DNA from: JAUXEH01 sp965533275 | Lineage (GTDB): Bacteria > Acidobacteriota > Aminicenantia > Aminicenantales > Aminicenantaceae | Assembly (NCBI GenBank): GCA_965533275.1 | Contig: CBESWG010000008.1 | Span: 43,277 to 107,276, forward strand | DNA length: 64,000 nucleotides | Direction of reading: 5' to 3' | Notes under the pieces: generated by a model | The model's database searches: none | What the model was told of the DNA's origin: nothing | The model's input: only the letters and a program-made list of their open reading frames with translations | Part shown: positions 55,081 to 63,981 of the stretch, in pieces | Position numbering within the stretch: position 1 is the first letter of the stretch | How the letters are laid out: each line of letters opens with the position of its first letter | Position numbers and translations under genes: made by a program

Positions 55081-57072
55081 TCATCGGAGAGATCGGCGCA
55101 GCCTCGCGACGGCCGCCTCGGCCTCTTTCCCCACGCTGTCGTCTGCAACAAAACGTTCGGCCAGCGCGAGTGCTTCCCGGCAGGGAAACTGGGGAAGGAT
55201 GCCGAGGATGGACATCATCTCCTCGGGCCGCTTCACCAGGGGGAGAGCCGCCTCGAGCGAGGCCACGGCCGCTTCCGGGCGGCGGAACCGCTCCATGCCC
55301 ACCATGCGCACATAAGCGCGCACGGCCAGCACCTGGAGCGTGGGATGGGAGGACGTCTCCGCGATCAGGAAGACATCGTCCCGGGCCGTGGCCGTGGGCC
55401 ATTCGATCAGCGCACGGGCTGCGGCCTCCCGCACCTCCGAGTCCTGGTCTTCCAGGGAACGACGCAGCACCCCCAGGGAGCTGTCATCCCCGATCTTTCC
55501 GAGGACCAAAAGCAGGACCCTGTGGTCCTCCGGAGCCTGGGATCCGTTCAACCTCTTCGTCACAAGGCTGGCACGGGCATGGGGCCGGCTGATCTTCCTC
55601 GCCGTGGCCGCGAGCGTGTTGGCCAACTCGTTCTGCTCGGCCTCATTTTCACATTCCAGGAGCCGGTCGATCAGCAGGGGAAGGTCCCGGGGCTCGGATA
55701 CGTGGCCCAGGGCACGGATGGCCTCGAGCCTGAGGTCCGGATCCCGCAGCTTTTCAAACAACAGCGCTTTTCCCTCGCTGATGCGCCGTTCTCCCAGGCT
55801 TCGGATAAGCTCTCCCTGCAGGGCGGGATCATTTTCCCGGGACAGAGCCTCGAGGATGGTTGCATCCACGGCCGATCCTTTCAGATTCCACAACGCGGTC
55901 CGGGCGGCTGCCTGCTCGACACCTCTGGACTGCCCGGCATGCCGGACCAGGAGTTTCGCAGAGGAGGGATTGCCCTGCCTGCCCAGGGCGCGCAGGGCCG
56001 CCAGGCGAATTTCTAGAGAGTGGCTCGAAAGCGCTTGGGCCGCCGTGACCAGAACCACATCATTATCATAGCCGGAAAGGACCGAGAGCAGCTGCACCTG
56101 GCTCTGCTCAGGCAGCCGCGGCAGGAGCTCGCAGAGGGGCAGGATCTCCGGTGCAGCAAACACGCGGGGCACCATCCCGATCACCGCCGAATGCATTCCC
56201 GGATCCGGATTTTGCAGGACTTCCAGGATGAGGCTCCGCTCTTTATCATGGTCATCTGATGCGGAGATCAGCCCCTTCAAGGCGGCGCGGGAGACCGACA
56301 GGGAGATATCCGATCCCAGCAGCTGCCGATAGAACGGGAAGGCGCGGTCGGCCTCGCCTGAGGCCAGGAAGCCGTCGGCGCAGTTCAAGAGCGAGGAGGC
56401 AGCGGAGATCCTGAGCCCCTCGTTTTTGGAACCCAGGAAGCGGACCAGGGAATTCGCCGCATCTATAGTCCCGATCCTCCCCAGGGCGGTCACCGCGGCC
56501 TCCGCGGCTTCCTCATCCGGCTCCGCTGCGATCCCGGCCAGGACAGACACCGCCCCCCTCTGGCCGCGGTGCCCGAGAGTCGAGACCAGCCCGAGCCGGT
56601 TCTTTCCCGAGGAGGACTGCAGGGCACTCAGGAGCGCCCGATCCGCGGCAGTGCCCGGGATCTTCTCGAGCGCATACCGGGCCATCTCGGCGGATGCCCC
56701 ATCCATTATGAGCATTTTTGCCAGGACCGGAACGGAGGCATCTGTTCCCAGGGACCGGAGCTGTCGGCAGACCTCCCATTTCCCGTCTTCCGTGGCCTCG
56801 CCCTGCAGGAACACCAGCAGCAGCGACTCGCACTGCGCCCTCCCATCAGGGGTTTGCTTATGGGTCCGGATATGGGCCTGGAATTCTAGGACCGTGTCGT
56901 GATCCTGATTGTGTTGGTAGTGTGCCAGCCTCTCCAGGATCGACTGCAGGCTCTGGCCCTGCTCGATCGGGTTTGCGGCCGCAGGCAGGGAAGAGATCAG
57001 CAGGGCCGCCATGCCCAGGATGACCAGCCTTGTCCCGGCCCTAAGTGAGCGTGGATCATTTATGTTCTTCAT
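55081..57072 (-). CDS. exported HEAT-repeat protein
   Basis: 663 residues. Signal peptide ending SLPAAANP, then about fifteen HEAT / PBS-lyase-like repeats from residue 75 to the end. Examples are LLSALQSSSGKNRLGLVSTL, AAVTALGRIGTIDAANSLVR, RLAALRALGRQGNPSSAKLL and LGVLRRSLEDQDSEVREAAA. A scaffold without catalytic residues, as found beside exported Gfo/Idh/MocA genes in several phyla. Its start lies 9 bases after the upstream oxidoreductase stop (57082), so both are on one transcript. Confidence 0.85.
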   Translation of the reverse strand: MKNINDPRSLRAGTRLVILGMAALLISSLPAAANPIEQGQSLQSILERLAHYQHNQDHDTVLEFQAHIRTHKQTPDGRAQCESLLLVFLQGEATEDGKWEVCRQLRSLGTDASVPVLAKMLIMDGASAEMARYALEKIPGTAADRALLSALQSSSGKNRLGLVSTLGHRGQRGAVSVLAGIAAEPDEEAAEAAVTALGRIGTIDAANSLVRFLGSKNEGLRISAASSLLNCADGFLASGEADRAFPFYRQLLGSDISLSVSRAALKGLISASDDHDKERSLILEVLQNPDPGMHSAVIGMVPRVFAAPEILPLCELLPRLPEQSQVQLLSVLSGYDNDVVLVTAAQALSSHSLEIRLAALRALGRQGNPSSAKLLVRHAGQSRGVEQAAARTALWNLKGSAVDATILEALSRENDPALQGELIRSLGERRISEGKALLFEKLRDPDLRLEAIRALGHVSEPRDLPLLIDRLLECENEAEQNELANTLAATARKISRPHARASLVTKRLNGSQAPEDHRVLLLVLGKIGDDSSLGVLRRSLEDQDSEVREAAARALIEWPTATARDDVFLIAETSSHPTLQVLAVRAYVRMVGMERFRRPEAAVASLEAALPLVKRPEEMMSILGILPQFPCREALALAERFVADDSVGKEAEAAVARLRRSLR

Positions 57073-57081
57073 GGTGGACTC

Positions 57082-58407
57082 CTAGGGGATCAGTTGCCAC
57101 GGGCTTCTGTAGGCCCGCGACAACAGCCTGGAAGCTTCGGGATCGTCGACGATGGTCTCGGTCTCCGGTTGGAAGCGGATCTTCCGCCCCAGCTTCAACG
57201 CGATGACGCCCAGGTGACCCACGCTTGCAGAGCGATGGGCCACCTCGCAGGGTGCGATGGTCAGGTCGCGAGTCTTCACGCAGTCCAGGAAGTTCTGATA
57301 GTGGTCCCGGCTCCGGTAGAGCCTTTCTTCGTTGGGCCCGATGTACTCGTTCCAGAGTGAAGGCGGATCCGTCTCCTGGCTGCCGCGATCGACCCAAACC
57401 CAACCTCGGTCTCCGATCCATTTGGTCCCGCTCCAGATCTCGTCGTGACCGCCGGCGATTGTCATGGGCGTCCCGTCGGCATAGAGGGCATTGAGATAGT
57501 AGCGGGTGGGACTGTTCCACACGCCAGCTCTTGTCCACTCCCCTGTGCCCCCGATCTCGACGGGTCCGCTGGTGTCCCAGCCCATCCCCCAGTGGGCGAT
57601 GTCTACGTGATGGCCGACCCAGTCCATGAACTGGCCACCCCCAAAATCCATGTTCCAGCGCCAATTCATGTGCACGCGGGCCGGGCAGTAGGGAGCATAG
57701 GGGGCGGGTCCCAGCCAGAAGTCATAGTCCAGATTGGAGGGCGGCGGGCCGAAGGTTTCCTGACCTCCTGTACCGGCGAAGTCATGGTGCCCCTGGGGCA
57801 GGCCGACCTCGATGGCCAGGACCTTGCCGATGCGGCCGTTCCGAACCAGCTCGCTGGCATGGTGGAAATTGGCCACCGATCTCTGCCAGCTGCCCGTCTG
57901 CCATACACGTCCGTAGCGCGTCACCGCGTCGGACAGGGCCCGGCCTTCCGCCAGGCTGTGTGTCAGAGGTTTCTCGCCGTACACATCGAAACCCGCACGG
58001 ACACAGGTGATGGCGACCAAGGCGTGCCAGTGGTCCGGCACCGCGATGGAGATCGCATCGAGGTCCTTGCGGAGACAGATCTCACGGAAGTCGTGGTACG
58101 TGGCACAGTCCCGGTTGCCGTAAAAATCGTCGACGATGCCCTTGGCCTTCTGGAGGGGGACGTCATCCAGATCACAGACCCCCACCCATTGGACTTCGTC
58201 CTTATTGAGGAAGGCCTCCATGTTGGGATAGCCCATCATGCCGAAGCCGATCCCGGCCATGACGATCTTATCCGATGGTGGAGGCGATCCCTCCCGGCCC
58301 AGCACCTTGGCCGGAACGATGGTAGGAAAGGCCGCCACTCCCGCGGCTGCCAGGGGCAGCCTCTTGAGGAACTCTCTGCGCGGGATCTTCTCTGAGATTT
58401 TTTTCAT
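57082..58407 (-). CDS. TAT-exported Gfo/Idh/MocA oxidoreductase
   Basis: 441 residues. TAT signal PRREFLKRLPLAAAGVAAFP. Cofactor loop MAGIGFGMMGYPN (about 51-63), canonical catalytic motif GEKPLTHSL (Glu-Lys-Pro), second-domain WVGHHVDIAHWGMGWD. The YPARVHMNWRW-type segment (CPARVHMNWRW) and the overall order match exported hexose oxidoreductases similar to exported acetylgalactosaminidase/GFOR-like proteins, but the substrate is not known. AGGAGTC ribosome site. Upstream gene of the HEAT-repeat protein. Confidence 0.9.
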   Translation of the reverse strand: MKKISEKIPRREFLKRLPLAAAGVAAFPTIVPAKVLGREGSPPPSDKIVMAGIGFGMMGYPNMEAFLNKDEVQWVGVCDLDDVPLQKAKGIVDDFYGNRDCATYHDFREICLRKDLDAISIAVPDHWHALVAITCVRAGFDVYGEKPLTHSLAEGRALSDAVTRYGRVWQTGSWQRSVANFHHASELVRNGRIGKVLAIEVGLPQGHHDFAGTGGQETFGPPPSNLDYDFWLGPAPYAPYCPARVHMNWRWNMDFGGGQFMDWVGHHVDIAHWGMGWDTSGPVEIGGTGEWTRAGVWNSPTRYYLNALYADGTPMTIAGGHDEIWSGTKWIGDRGWVWVDRGSQETDPPSLWNEYIGPNEERLYRSRDHYQNFLDCVKTRDLTIAPCEVAHRSASVGHLGVIALKLGRKIRFQPETETIVDDPEASRLLSRAYRSPWQLIP

Positions 58408-58597
58408 GCCGACTCCTGCCTTTTTCGTAAATTCGGATGAGTCAATAAGGAACCTGGATGGACGGGAGACTCTGGGAGGATTTTAGCAGCGGGAGGGGAG
58501 CTAACTGACTCACCGCTTTATCTTATGCAAAACCTCCTCCCATTTCAACAAAACTATAGGTCCGACTCGAAAAAACCTTGGGACAAAAAGCACATGA
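58408..58597. other. intergenic region
   Basis: No gene recognised between the oxidoreductase start and the hairpin at 58598. Probably holds the promoter of the 58407 gene; no convincing -35/-10 pair seen. Confidence 0.35.
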
Positions 58598-58667
58598 GCC
58601 GTACATGTTTGATCCGAGTGCATGGGGTGGTTGGGTGGGTCTTCCACTCGGATCAAATATGTACGGC
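58598..58667. repeat. 23-base inverted repeat with G-rich loop
   Basis: Arm 1 at 58598-58620 (GCCGTACAT...GATCCGAGTG) and arm 2 at 58645-58667 are complementary at 22 of 23 positions. The 24-base loop (58621-58644) contains GGGGTGGTTGGGTGGG on the plus strand, a G-quadruplex-like run. It begins 2 bases after the stop of the lipoprotein gene at 58669, so it could end that transcript (a CTTTTTG follows on the minus strand at about 58586-58592). Confidence 0.75.
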
Positions 58668-58668
58668 G

Positions 58669-59880
58669 TCACTGGACGATGCGGTAGGTGTAAATACACA
58701 TACCGTGTCGGGCCTCGAGGATATAGAGGCGATCCTGGAAGATGCGCACAACACCGGCATGGTGCGTCAGGGGGAGCTTCCCGAGGAAGCGGCCCTGTCC
58801 GTCGAAGACATGGAAGGCAAAAGCATCGATCTTGAGTTCGTCCGTCGCCTGGAGCGTCTCATCCCCCTCATAGCGGCCGTCGCCGTCACGGAAATGCATG
58901 GTCAGGCCCATCTCCTCGAACTTCAGCTGCCGCTCGTAGGAAAGTGCCCACAGGCGGCCTTCGGCATCCAGGGCGATATCGGCAGTGGTGAAATTCACAA
59001 AAGGGATCGGGATCTTGCGTGGACCGAGCTGATGTTCCTGGTGGGTGATCACCTCAGACTCGGGAAAGTTGAGCGGCCGGTCCATCGAGAGCAGCAGCTC
59101 TCCCGCGGGTGAGTATTTTTCTATCCGGTTGCGGGCGCCGTATGCGAGGTAGACCGAGTCGCCCGGGCCAGAGTCGAAGGACACCCGGTTGAAGTACCTG
59201 AAGCTGTCCTCGTCCTCGTGGGCCTCCAGGGTGCCAAATTCTGCAACCATGTTCCCTGCAGGATCGAACCGCTGCAGGAGGGCGGAGGAGCCCCGCTGGG
59301 TTCGAAGCGAGACCAGACCCCCGTTCGAAAGCCGCGCGAGCTTCCCCGCCGGGCCTCCGGACGCCAGTGTGTCGATCTCATTCCCTTCCGGATCCAGGAT
59401 CTTCACGGCATTGGTGGCCTTGTCGCTCACATACATGCGGCCCTGGCCATCCAGGACGATTCCCTCCATAAACTGGAACTCTCCCGGGCCCTGGCCTTCG
59501 CGGCCGAAGGCCGCCAGGAATGTTCCGTCCGGCCCGATCTTCTTGATAAGGAAGTTGCCCGCATCCAGGACATAGAGGTTCCCTTGGGCATCGAGCGCAA
59601 TGTCCGACGGCTTGTAGAATGTGAGATCGGGGCTGGATTCTCCCGGCCCTCCCAGAACGCGGATCAATTCCAGCCGGATCTTCGGAGTCTCTCCCCAACG
59701 AGGGCCGGTGTTGTGCACGAAGGTCACGCCTTCCCTGATCTCTTCAAGGTAGGTCACCTCCTCCGGCTCGTCGAGAGCGGGGCTTTCTGTGGGGCTGTCA
59801 GCCGGCCCGGTCCCCCCTCCGCAGGAAATCAAGATTACACCGACAAATACAGCAGCCAGGACCCAAGTCTTCTTCCTCAT
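58669..59880 (-). CDS. 6-bladed beta-propeller lipoprotein
   Basis: 403 residues. Lipobox ILISC with Cys about 20 followed by GGGTGPADSPTES. NHL/6-bladed propeller blades: KPSDIALDAQGNLYVLDAGN, FGREGQGPGEFQFMEGIVLD, GQGRMYVSDKATNAVKILDP, TADIALDAEGRLWALSYE and IRIFQDRLYILEA-like end (VVRIFQDRLYILEARHGM). Such lipoproteins are common ligand- or protein-binding modules in Bacteroidota and Aminicenantes. GAAGGAAGAAGAC before the ATG. Single gene ending at a long hairpin. Confidence 0.85.
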   Translation of the reverse strand: MRKKTWVLAAVFVGVILISCGGGTGPADSPTESPALDEPEEVTYLEEIREGVTFVHNTGPRWGETPKIRLELIRVLGGPGESSPDLTFYKPSDIALDAQGNLYVLDAGNFLIKKIGPDGTFLAAFGREGQGPGEFQFMEGIVLDGQGRMYVSDKATNAVKILDPEGNEIDTLASGGPAGKLARLSNGGLVSLRTQRGSSALLQRFDPAGNMVAEFGTLEAHEDEDSFRYFNRVSFDSGPGDSVYLAYGARNRIEKYSPAGELLLSMDRPLNFPESEVITHQEHQLGPRKIPIPFVNFTTADIALDAEGRLWALSYERQLKFEEMGLTMHFRDGDGRYEGDETLQATDELKIDAFAFHVFDGQGRFLGKLPLTHHAGVVRIFQDRLYILEARHGMCIYTYRIVQ

Positions 59881-59935
59881 GTCTTCTTCCTTTCACTCAC
59901 TCATTCATGAGTTCGTTTATTTGTTCATCTATCCG
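59881..59935 (-). promoter_or_regulatory. 4-base-rhythm leader before beta-propeller lipoprotein
   Basis: Transcript strand: GATAGATGAACAAATAAACG, then AACTCATGAATGAGTGAGTG, then AAAGGAAGAAGAC and ATG. The clearest 4-base periodicity among the leaders of this type. CTCATGAATGAG also holds a short dyad (CTCAT-GA-ATGAG). Confidence 0.4.
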
Positions 59936-59996
59936 TTGTCTGCCCGGTCCGCACTGTACTCCTCTGTTTGTGTCAACACTACGAACCGCTGCTTTT

Positions 59997-62582
59997 TCAT
60001 TCACACTGGAGGGCATCGACTGGATTGGCGCGGGCCGCACGGGCTGCCTGAAGGCTTACTGTGAGCAGGGCTATGATCAGCGCAAGCAGCCCCGTCAGGA
60101 GGAAAACGAAGGGATCCAGCCGGATCCTGTAGGCGAAGTCATCCAGCCAGCTGTGTGCCGCCAGATAGGCCAGCGGCCAGGCAATGAATGTCGAGATCAC
60201 AACCAGGCGGACGAATTCCCCACACAGGGAGATCATGATAGAGGAGACAGAAGCGCCCAGCACCTTGCGGATCCCGATCTCCTTGGTCTTCTGTTCCACC
60301 ACAAAGGAGGCCAGGCCGAACAGTCCCAGGCAGGCAATGAACACAGCCAGGAAGGAAAAATTTCCCAACAGCTGCCCCATGCGCTCCTCTCTCCAATAGA
60401 ATCGCGAATAATCCTCATCCACGAAAACATACTCGAACGGATATGTGGGCAGGACCTCTTTCCAGGCCTTTTCGATCGCGGTGAGTGTGGCGGCCGTGTT
60501 CTCCGGAGAGAAGCGTACGACGATGTTTCCCAGCCAGTGGGGATTGGGCGCCAGCAGGAAGACGAGGGGCTGGATCTCGCGACGCAGGGGCTGAAAATGA
60601 AAGTTCTGCAATACTCCGATCACCGTCCCTTCCTGCCCGAACATGGTGAACGGGGTGCCAACCGCCGAATCTCCTCCGATCAGCTTGGCGGTTTCCTGGT
60701 TGATCAGGAACGCCTGCTCGGCATCGGTGGCAAAGTCACGCGAAAACGTCCTCCCCTCCACGAGCTCCAGTCCCATCGTTTCGACGAACTCATAATCCAC
60801 CGCCGCAAAAACCACTCGTGTCTCCTGGTCAGGATCCTTGCCGGCCCAGGTCGCGTCGCGTGCATAATCTCCGATCATGGCGGGCCGGCGGCCCATGGCG
60901 GTGACCTGGATGATGGAGGGCTCCTGGCGGAGCCTGTCCTTTAACGCGGGATAGGAGCCACCCACCTCACCCCTCAGGGGAATCGTCAGAAGCTGGTTCC
61001 GGTCGTAGCCAAGGTCACTCCCCTTCATGTAGCGTGTCTGGGTGTACACCACTACGGTTGCGATGATGAGGAAAATGGACAATGAGAACTGGACAACGAC
61101 CAGCATTGAACGGATCACTGATCGTCTCTCGACCTTTCCCAAGCGCCGCAGGACCCGGGCGGGCCTCAGGGAAGACAGGAGGAGAGCCGGATAGCTGCCT
61201 GCCAGGATTGCCGTCAGAAACGTGAGGGCCACCCCAGCCAGCAGAATGGGACGCGTGCCCAAGGAGTCCAGCGAGATGGACTTCCCGCTCACCGTCCTGA
61301 AGACGGGCAGCAGCACAATGACCCCCAATACGGCAAAGCCTAGCGCACACAGAGTGTAGAGCAGGGACTCACCATAGAACTGACGGATGAGATCCCTGCG
61401 CTGGGCGCCCACCACCTTCCTCATCCCGATCTCCTTGGCACGCTGTGCGGAGCGAGCCGTGGACAGGTTCATAAAATTGATACAGGCGATCACGATGACG
61501 AACAGGGCGATGAGGGAAAAGATGTACACATACTTGACCGTGCCCATCAGCTCTCCCCGGCCGTAGACACTGAACAGGCGAAGCCGTGCAAGGGAGGCCA
61601 GCCCGTAAACGGTTCGGTCCGGCTTGCCCTTGTTGCGGAGTATGAGCTCCGTGATCTTGGGCGCCACCCCATCGGGCTCGACACCCTCTCTTAGCAGGAC
61701 AAAGGTCGAGATGGCGTCCTCCCAGCCTGCGGGCATGCGGCGCAGGTTCTGCTCTACGAAAACGAAAGGCACGATCCAGTCATACTGGAGCGTGGAATTT
61801 CCGGGCGGGTCCTGGATGACTCCTGTGACCATCAGGTCAAATCGATTTTCAGCCTGGATCACGGCACCGAGCGGATCGTCCTCACCAAAATATTTGGTGG
61901 CCATACGCTGGGAGATCACGATCGAAAAGGGATCGTTGAGGGCCGTATCCGGTTCTCCCCTGAGCAGTGGGAATGAGAACATCCGGAAAAATGTCGGATC
62001 CGTGGCGCGGACTTGCTGTTCGAAAAATGAATGGTCCCCATATCGCAGCTGCAATCCTCCGAAACGGGAGAATCGGGCGGCGGCCTCCACCTCCGGGACC
62101 TCGTCAGCCAGGACAGGGGCCAGCGGCGGGGGGGAAACGATGGTATGCATGCTGTAGCCGGAGTATTCCTCGTCCGCCTCGACGCGGTAGAGCCGCTTCG
62201 TATTTGTATGAAAGCGGTCAAAGCTCAACTCATCCAGCACCCAGAGGGAGATGAAAAGTGTGCAGGAAAGGCCCAGGGCCAAGCCGAAGATGTTTATGAA
62301 GGAAAAACCCTTGTGCCGCATGATGCTGCGGAGAGTGACCTTCAGATAGCTGCGGAACAGAACAAATCCCCAGTAGAAATAGCCCAAAACAAAGCCCGGA
62401 AAGGACTTCACGAGCTGGAACCAGTACCAGAGATCAGCGGCGGTCCGACCCCGTGACTCGATCATGTCGTTGTAGAGTTCCTCAAAATCTCCCAGGACCG
62501 GGCTGGCATTGTGCAGGAGCAGGAATCGACCGAGCAGCCATTCGGCCACGCGGGGAGGTTTCGCTGTCAAACGTTCCTTCAC
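59997..62582 (-). CDS. MacB/FtsX-type ABC transporter permease with prefix domain
   Basis: 861 residues, GTG start. N-terminal permease-prefix domain (about 1-75: PPRVAEWLLGRFLLLH, LGDFEELYNDMIESRGR, WYWFQLVKSFPGF) that marks PadR-linked permeases. Then two FtsX units: helix at about 98-118 (FINIFGLALGLSCTLFISLW), MacB-PCD periplasmic domain, three helices 365-470 (with RAKEIGMRKVVGAQRRDLIR), a second periplasmic domain and three more helices at the end (KTKEIGIRKVLGASVSSIM). Ten bases after the PadR gene. The ATPase is not in the window. Probable exporter of a peptide, lipid or drug. Confidence 0.9.
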   Translation of the reverse strand: MKERLTAKPPRVAEWLLGRFLLLHNASPVLGDFEELYNDMIESRGRTAADLWYWFQLVKSFPGFVLGYFYWGFVLFRSYLKVTLRSIMRHKGFSFINIFGLALGLSCTLFISLWVLDELSFDRFHTNTKRLYRVEADEEYSGYSMHTIVSPPPLAPVLADEVPEVEAAARFSRFGGLQLRYGDHSFFEQQVRATDPTFFRMFSFPLLRGEPDTALNDPFSIVISQRMATKYFGEDDPLGAVIQAENRFDLMVTGVIQDPPGNSTLQYDWIVPFVFVEQNLRRMPAGWEDAISTFVLLREGVEPDGVAPKITELILRNKGKPDRTVYGLASLARLRLFSVYGRGELMGTVKYVYIFSLIALFVIVIACINFMNLSTARSAQRAKEIGMRKVVGAQRRDLIRQFYGESLLYTLCALGFAVLGVIVLLPVFRTVSGKSISLDSLGTRPILLAGVALTFLTAILAGSYPALLLSSLRPARVLRRLGKVERRSVIRSMLVVVQFSLSIFLIIATVVVYTQTRYMKGSDLGYDRNQLLTIPLRGEVGGSYPALKDRLRQEPSIIQVTAMGRRPAMIGDYARDATWAGKDPDQETRVVFAAVDYEFVETMGLELVEGRTFSRDFATDAEQAFLINQETAKLIGGDSAVGTPFTMFGQEGTVIGVLQNFHFQPLRREIQPLVFLLAPNPHWLGNIVVRFSPENTAATLTAIEKAWKEVLPTYPFEYVFVDEDYSRFYWREERMGQLLGNFSFLAVFIACLGLFGLASFVVEQKTKEIGIRKVLGASVSSIMISLCGEFVRLVVISTFIAWPLAYLAAHSWLDDFAYRIRLDPFVFLLTGLLALIIALLTVSLQAARAARANPVDALQCE

Positions 62583-62592
62583 TATCTATTCC

Positions 62593-62913
62593 TTATTCAG
62601 TCGTAACCTCGGGAAAATCTTTCCACAGGATCTTCTGAACCTGTCTCATCTCGGACAGCACCTTCATTCCCTCGGGGGTAATCTCGTAAAACCGTTTGCT
62701 GCGGCCGCCCCTCCGTTTGGTGGGGAGGCCCTGATAAGCACTCAGCAGCCCTTTCTCCACCAATCGGTCCAGGGGAACGTAGATGGCACCGATGGACCAG
62801 TATTTTCCTGTGATCTCTGAGATGTACTCCCGGACGGTCACACCATACGCATTGCCCTTGAGCTTCCAGATGGAAAGCAGGACAACCTCCTCTTGACGCG
62901 ACAGCAATTTCAT
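62593..62913 (-). CDS. PadR-family transcriptional regulator
   Basis: 106 residues from the ATG at 62913, with GGAGGAGCGG upstream. Winged helix: LSRQEEVVLLSIWKLKGNAY and GVTVREYISEITGKYWSIGA, then the wing IYVPLDRLVEKGLL with KRRGGRSKRFYEITPEG. The GAIYVPLDRLVEKGL form is typical of PadR proteins that control adjacent FtsX-type permeases in Acidobacteriota. Dyads near its promoter (62983-62993 and 63023-63037) are candidate operators for self-control. Confidence 0.92.
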   Translation of the reverse strand: MKLLSRQEEVVLLSIWKLKGNAYGVTVREYISEITGKYWSIGAIYVPLDRLVEKGLLSAYQGLPTKRRGGRSKRFYEITPEGMKVLSEMRQVQKILWKDFPEVTTE

Positions 62914-62982
62914 TATCCGCTCCTCCCCCGACACGAATCCCGTGACACGCTTGGGTTAAGACACAATGGATTCATCATTCTT

Positions 62983-63037
62983 CTATAAAATAGAGGATAT
63001 AGGAGAATTTGTCAATCATATATTCTAGTTATTAGAA
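62983..63037 (-). promoter_or_regulatory. PadR-permease promoter with two dyads
   Basis: Minus-strand TTGACA (63010-63015), 17-base spacer, TATTTT (62987-62992). CTATAAAATAG (62983-62993) spans the -10 and is a 4-3-4 dyad. TTCTAGTTATTAGAA (63023-63037) lies upstream of the -35 as a 5-5-5 dyad. Placement fits a repressor site; binding is not shown. Confidence 0.6.
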
Positions 63038-63090
63038 CATTACTCATCCAGAGGGGATTCACAGAGAGGGACGGGGCAGGCCCTATCTCT

Positions 63091-63981
63091 CTATTTGATC
63101 AAGAAAGAGGAGGTGGCTCTGGCCATCCAATCGGGTGTGTCCACAGACATGCGTGTGAAGGCGATCTCGGGCCGGTATTCAAAGTGCACGCAGTCGAACC
63201 GGATCCAATCACCGCCCCAGATGAAGCCGTGACGCTTGAAAGCGTTCATGACCATACGAGGAGGGCTCCAGCGCTCTTCCGCGGGGATGCGATACCAGTA
63301 CCGTTTGTAGGTGCGGCTCCACGCCCAGTTGGCATGCTGGCCGTTGTAGGTTCGGGGGATAAGATCGAGCGCCAGGCCGTACGCATGAAAACTGAGGGTG
63401 CGGGAGCCTTTGACATTCTTGCGATGGAAGGAGTAGATCACGGACAGATCCTGGACAAACGCACGGACCTCGGGATCGGTGCTGGCGGCGGCGTAGATCT
63501 CCCGTTCGATCTGCCGGAGTGCCTGGGCGGCCAAACGGTTGACATTGACCTCGTGGTTCAGGAACGTGAGGGTGAGGCAGTGTTTGCGAACCTGGCTTTC
63601 GCTGCGGCCGAACATGGCATGGAGCAGGTCTCGGGAACGGGGAAGGCGGCTTCCCCTGGGCAGCTTCTCCACCGGTCCGGTCCGGTCATACTCACTGAAC
63701 AATGAATCGTATCGGTGACTGTTGTTGCGGTTCCTTTCGGAGAGCAGCCGGCCGTCGCGGTAGTAGATCCAGGTTTTGTCAACGAGGAAGGCTACGTCTC
63801 CCTCCCGGACCTCGATCCTCTGAATGTAGTCCCCGTAGGCTTCCCAGATCGTGCTCACTTCATGGAACGCCCGCGGGTCGGGGAGGATATCGACGACACT
63901 CCCCCAATCCACGGGGACAGAGTCCGCCCTGCCGAGCAGAGTGCCCACGAGGAGGAGTAAGATCCAGCCGAGTTTTTTCAT
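63091..63981 (-). CDS. exported M15-family D-Ala-D-Ala carboxypeptidase-like peptidase
   Basis: 296 residues. Signal peptide MKKLGWILLLLVGTLLGRAD. The zinc motifs of M15 are present: SFHAYGLALDL (His and Asp, about 202-211) and FDCVHFEYRPE (catalytic Glu-region and third His, about 262-272), with GFIWGGDW before it. M15 enzymes cut D-Ala-containing ends or cross-links of peptidoglycan; this form (M15C/endolysin-like with a 180-residue N-terminal domain) is probably a periplasmic cell-wall hydrolase. GAAAGGAAG ribosome site; the gene starts 19 bases from the right edge. Confidence 0.85.
   Translation of the reverse strand: MKKLGWILLLLVGTLLGRADSVPVDWGSVVDILPDPRAFHEVSTIWEAYGDYIQRIEVREGDVAFLVDKTWIYYRDGRLLSERNRNNSHRYDSLFSEYDRTGPVEKLPRGSRLPRSRDLLHAMFGRSESQVRKHCLTLTFLNHEVNVNRLAAQALRQIEREIYAAASTDPEVRAFVQDLSVIYSFHRKNVKGSRTLSFHAYGLALDLIPRTYNGQHANWAWSRTYKRYWYRIPAEERWSPPRMVMNAFKRHGFIWGGDWIRFDCVHFEYRPEIAFTRMSVDTPDWMARATSSFLIK

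Noticed and set aside
29790..58580. Similar words GTCCGACCCCGAAAA (29796) and GTCCGACTCGAAAAA (58560)
   Set aside because: Short and imperfect, with no shared flanks; not enough to call a repeat.
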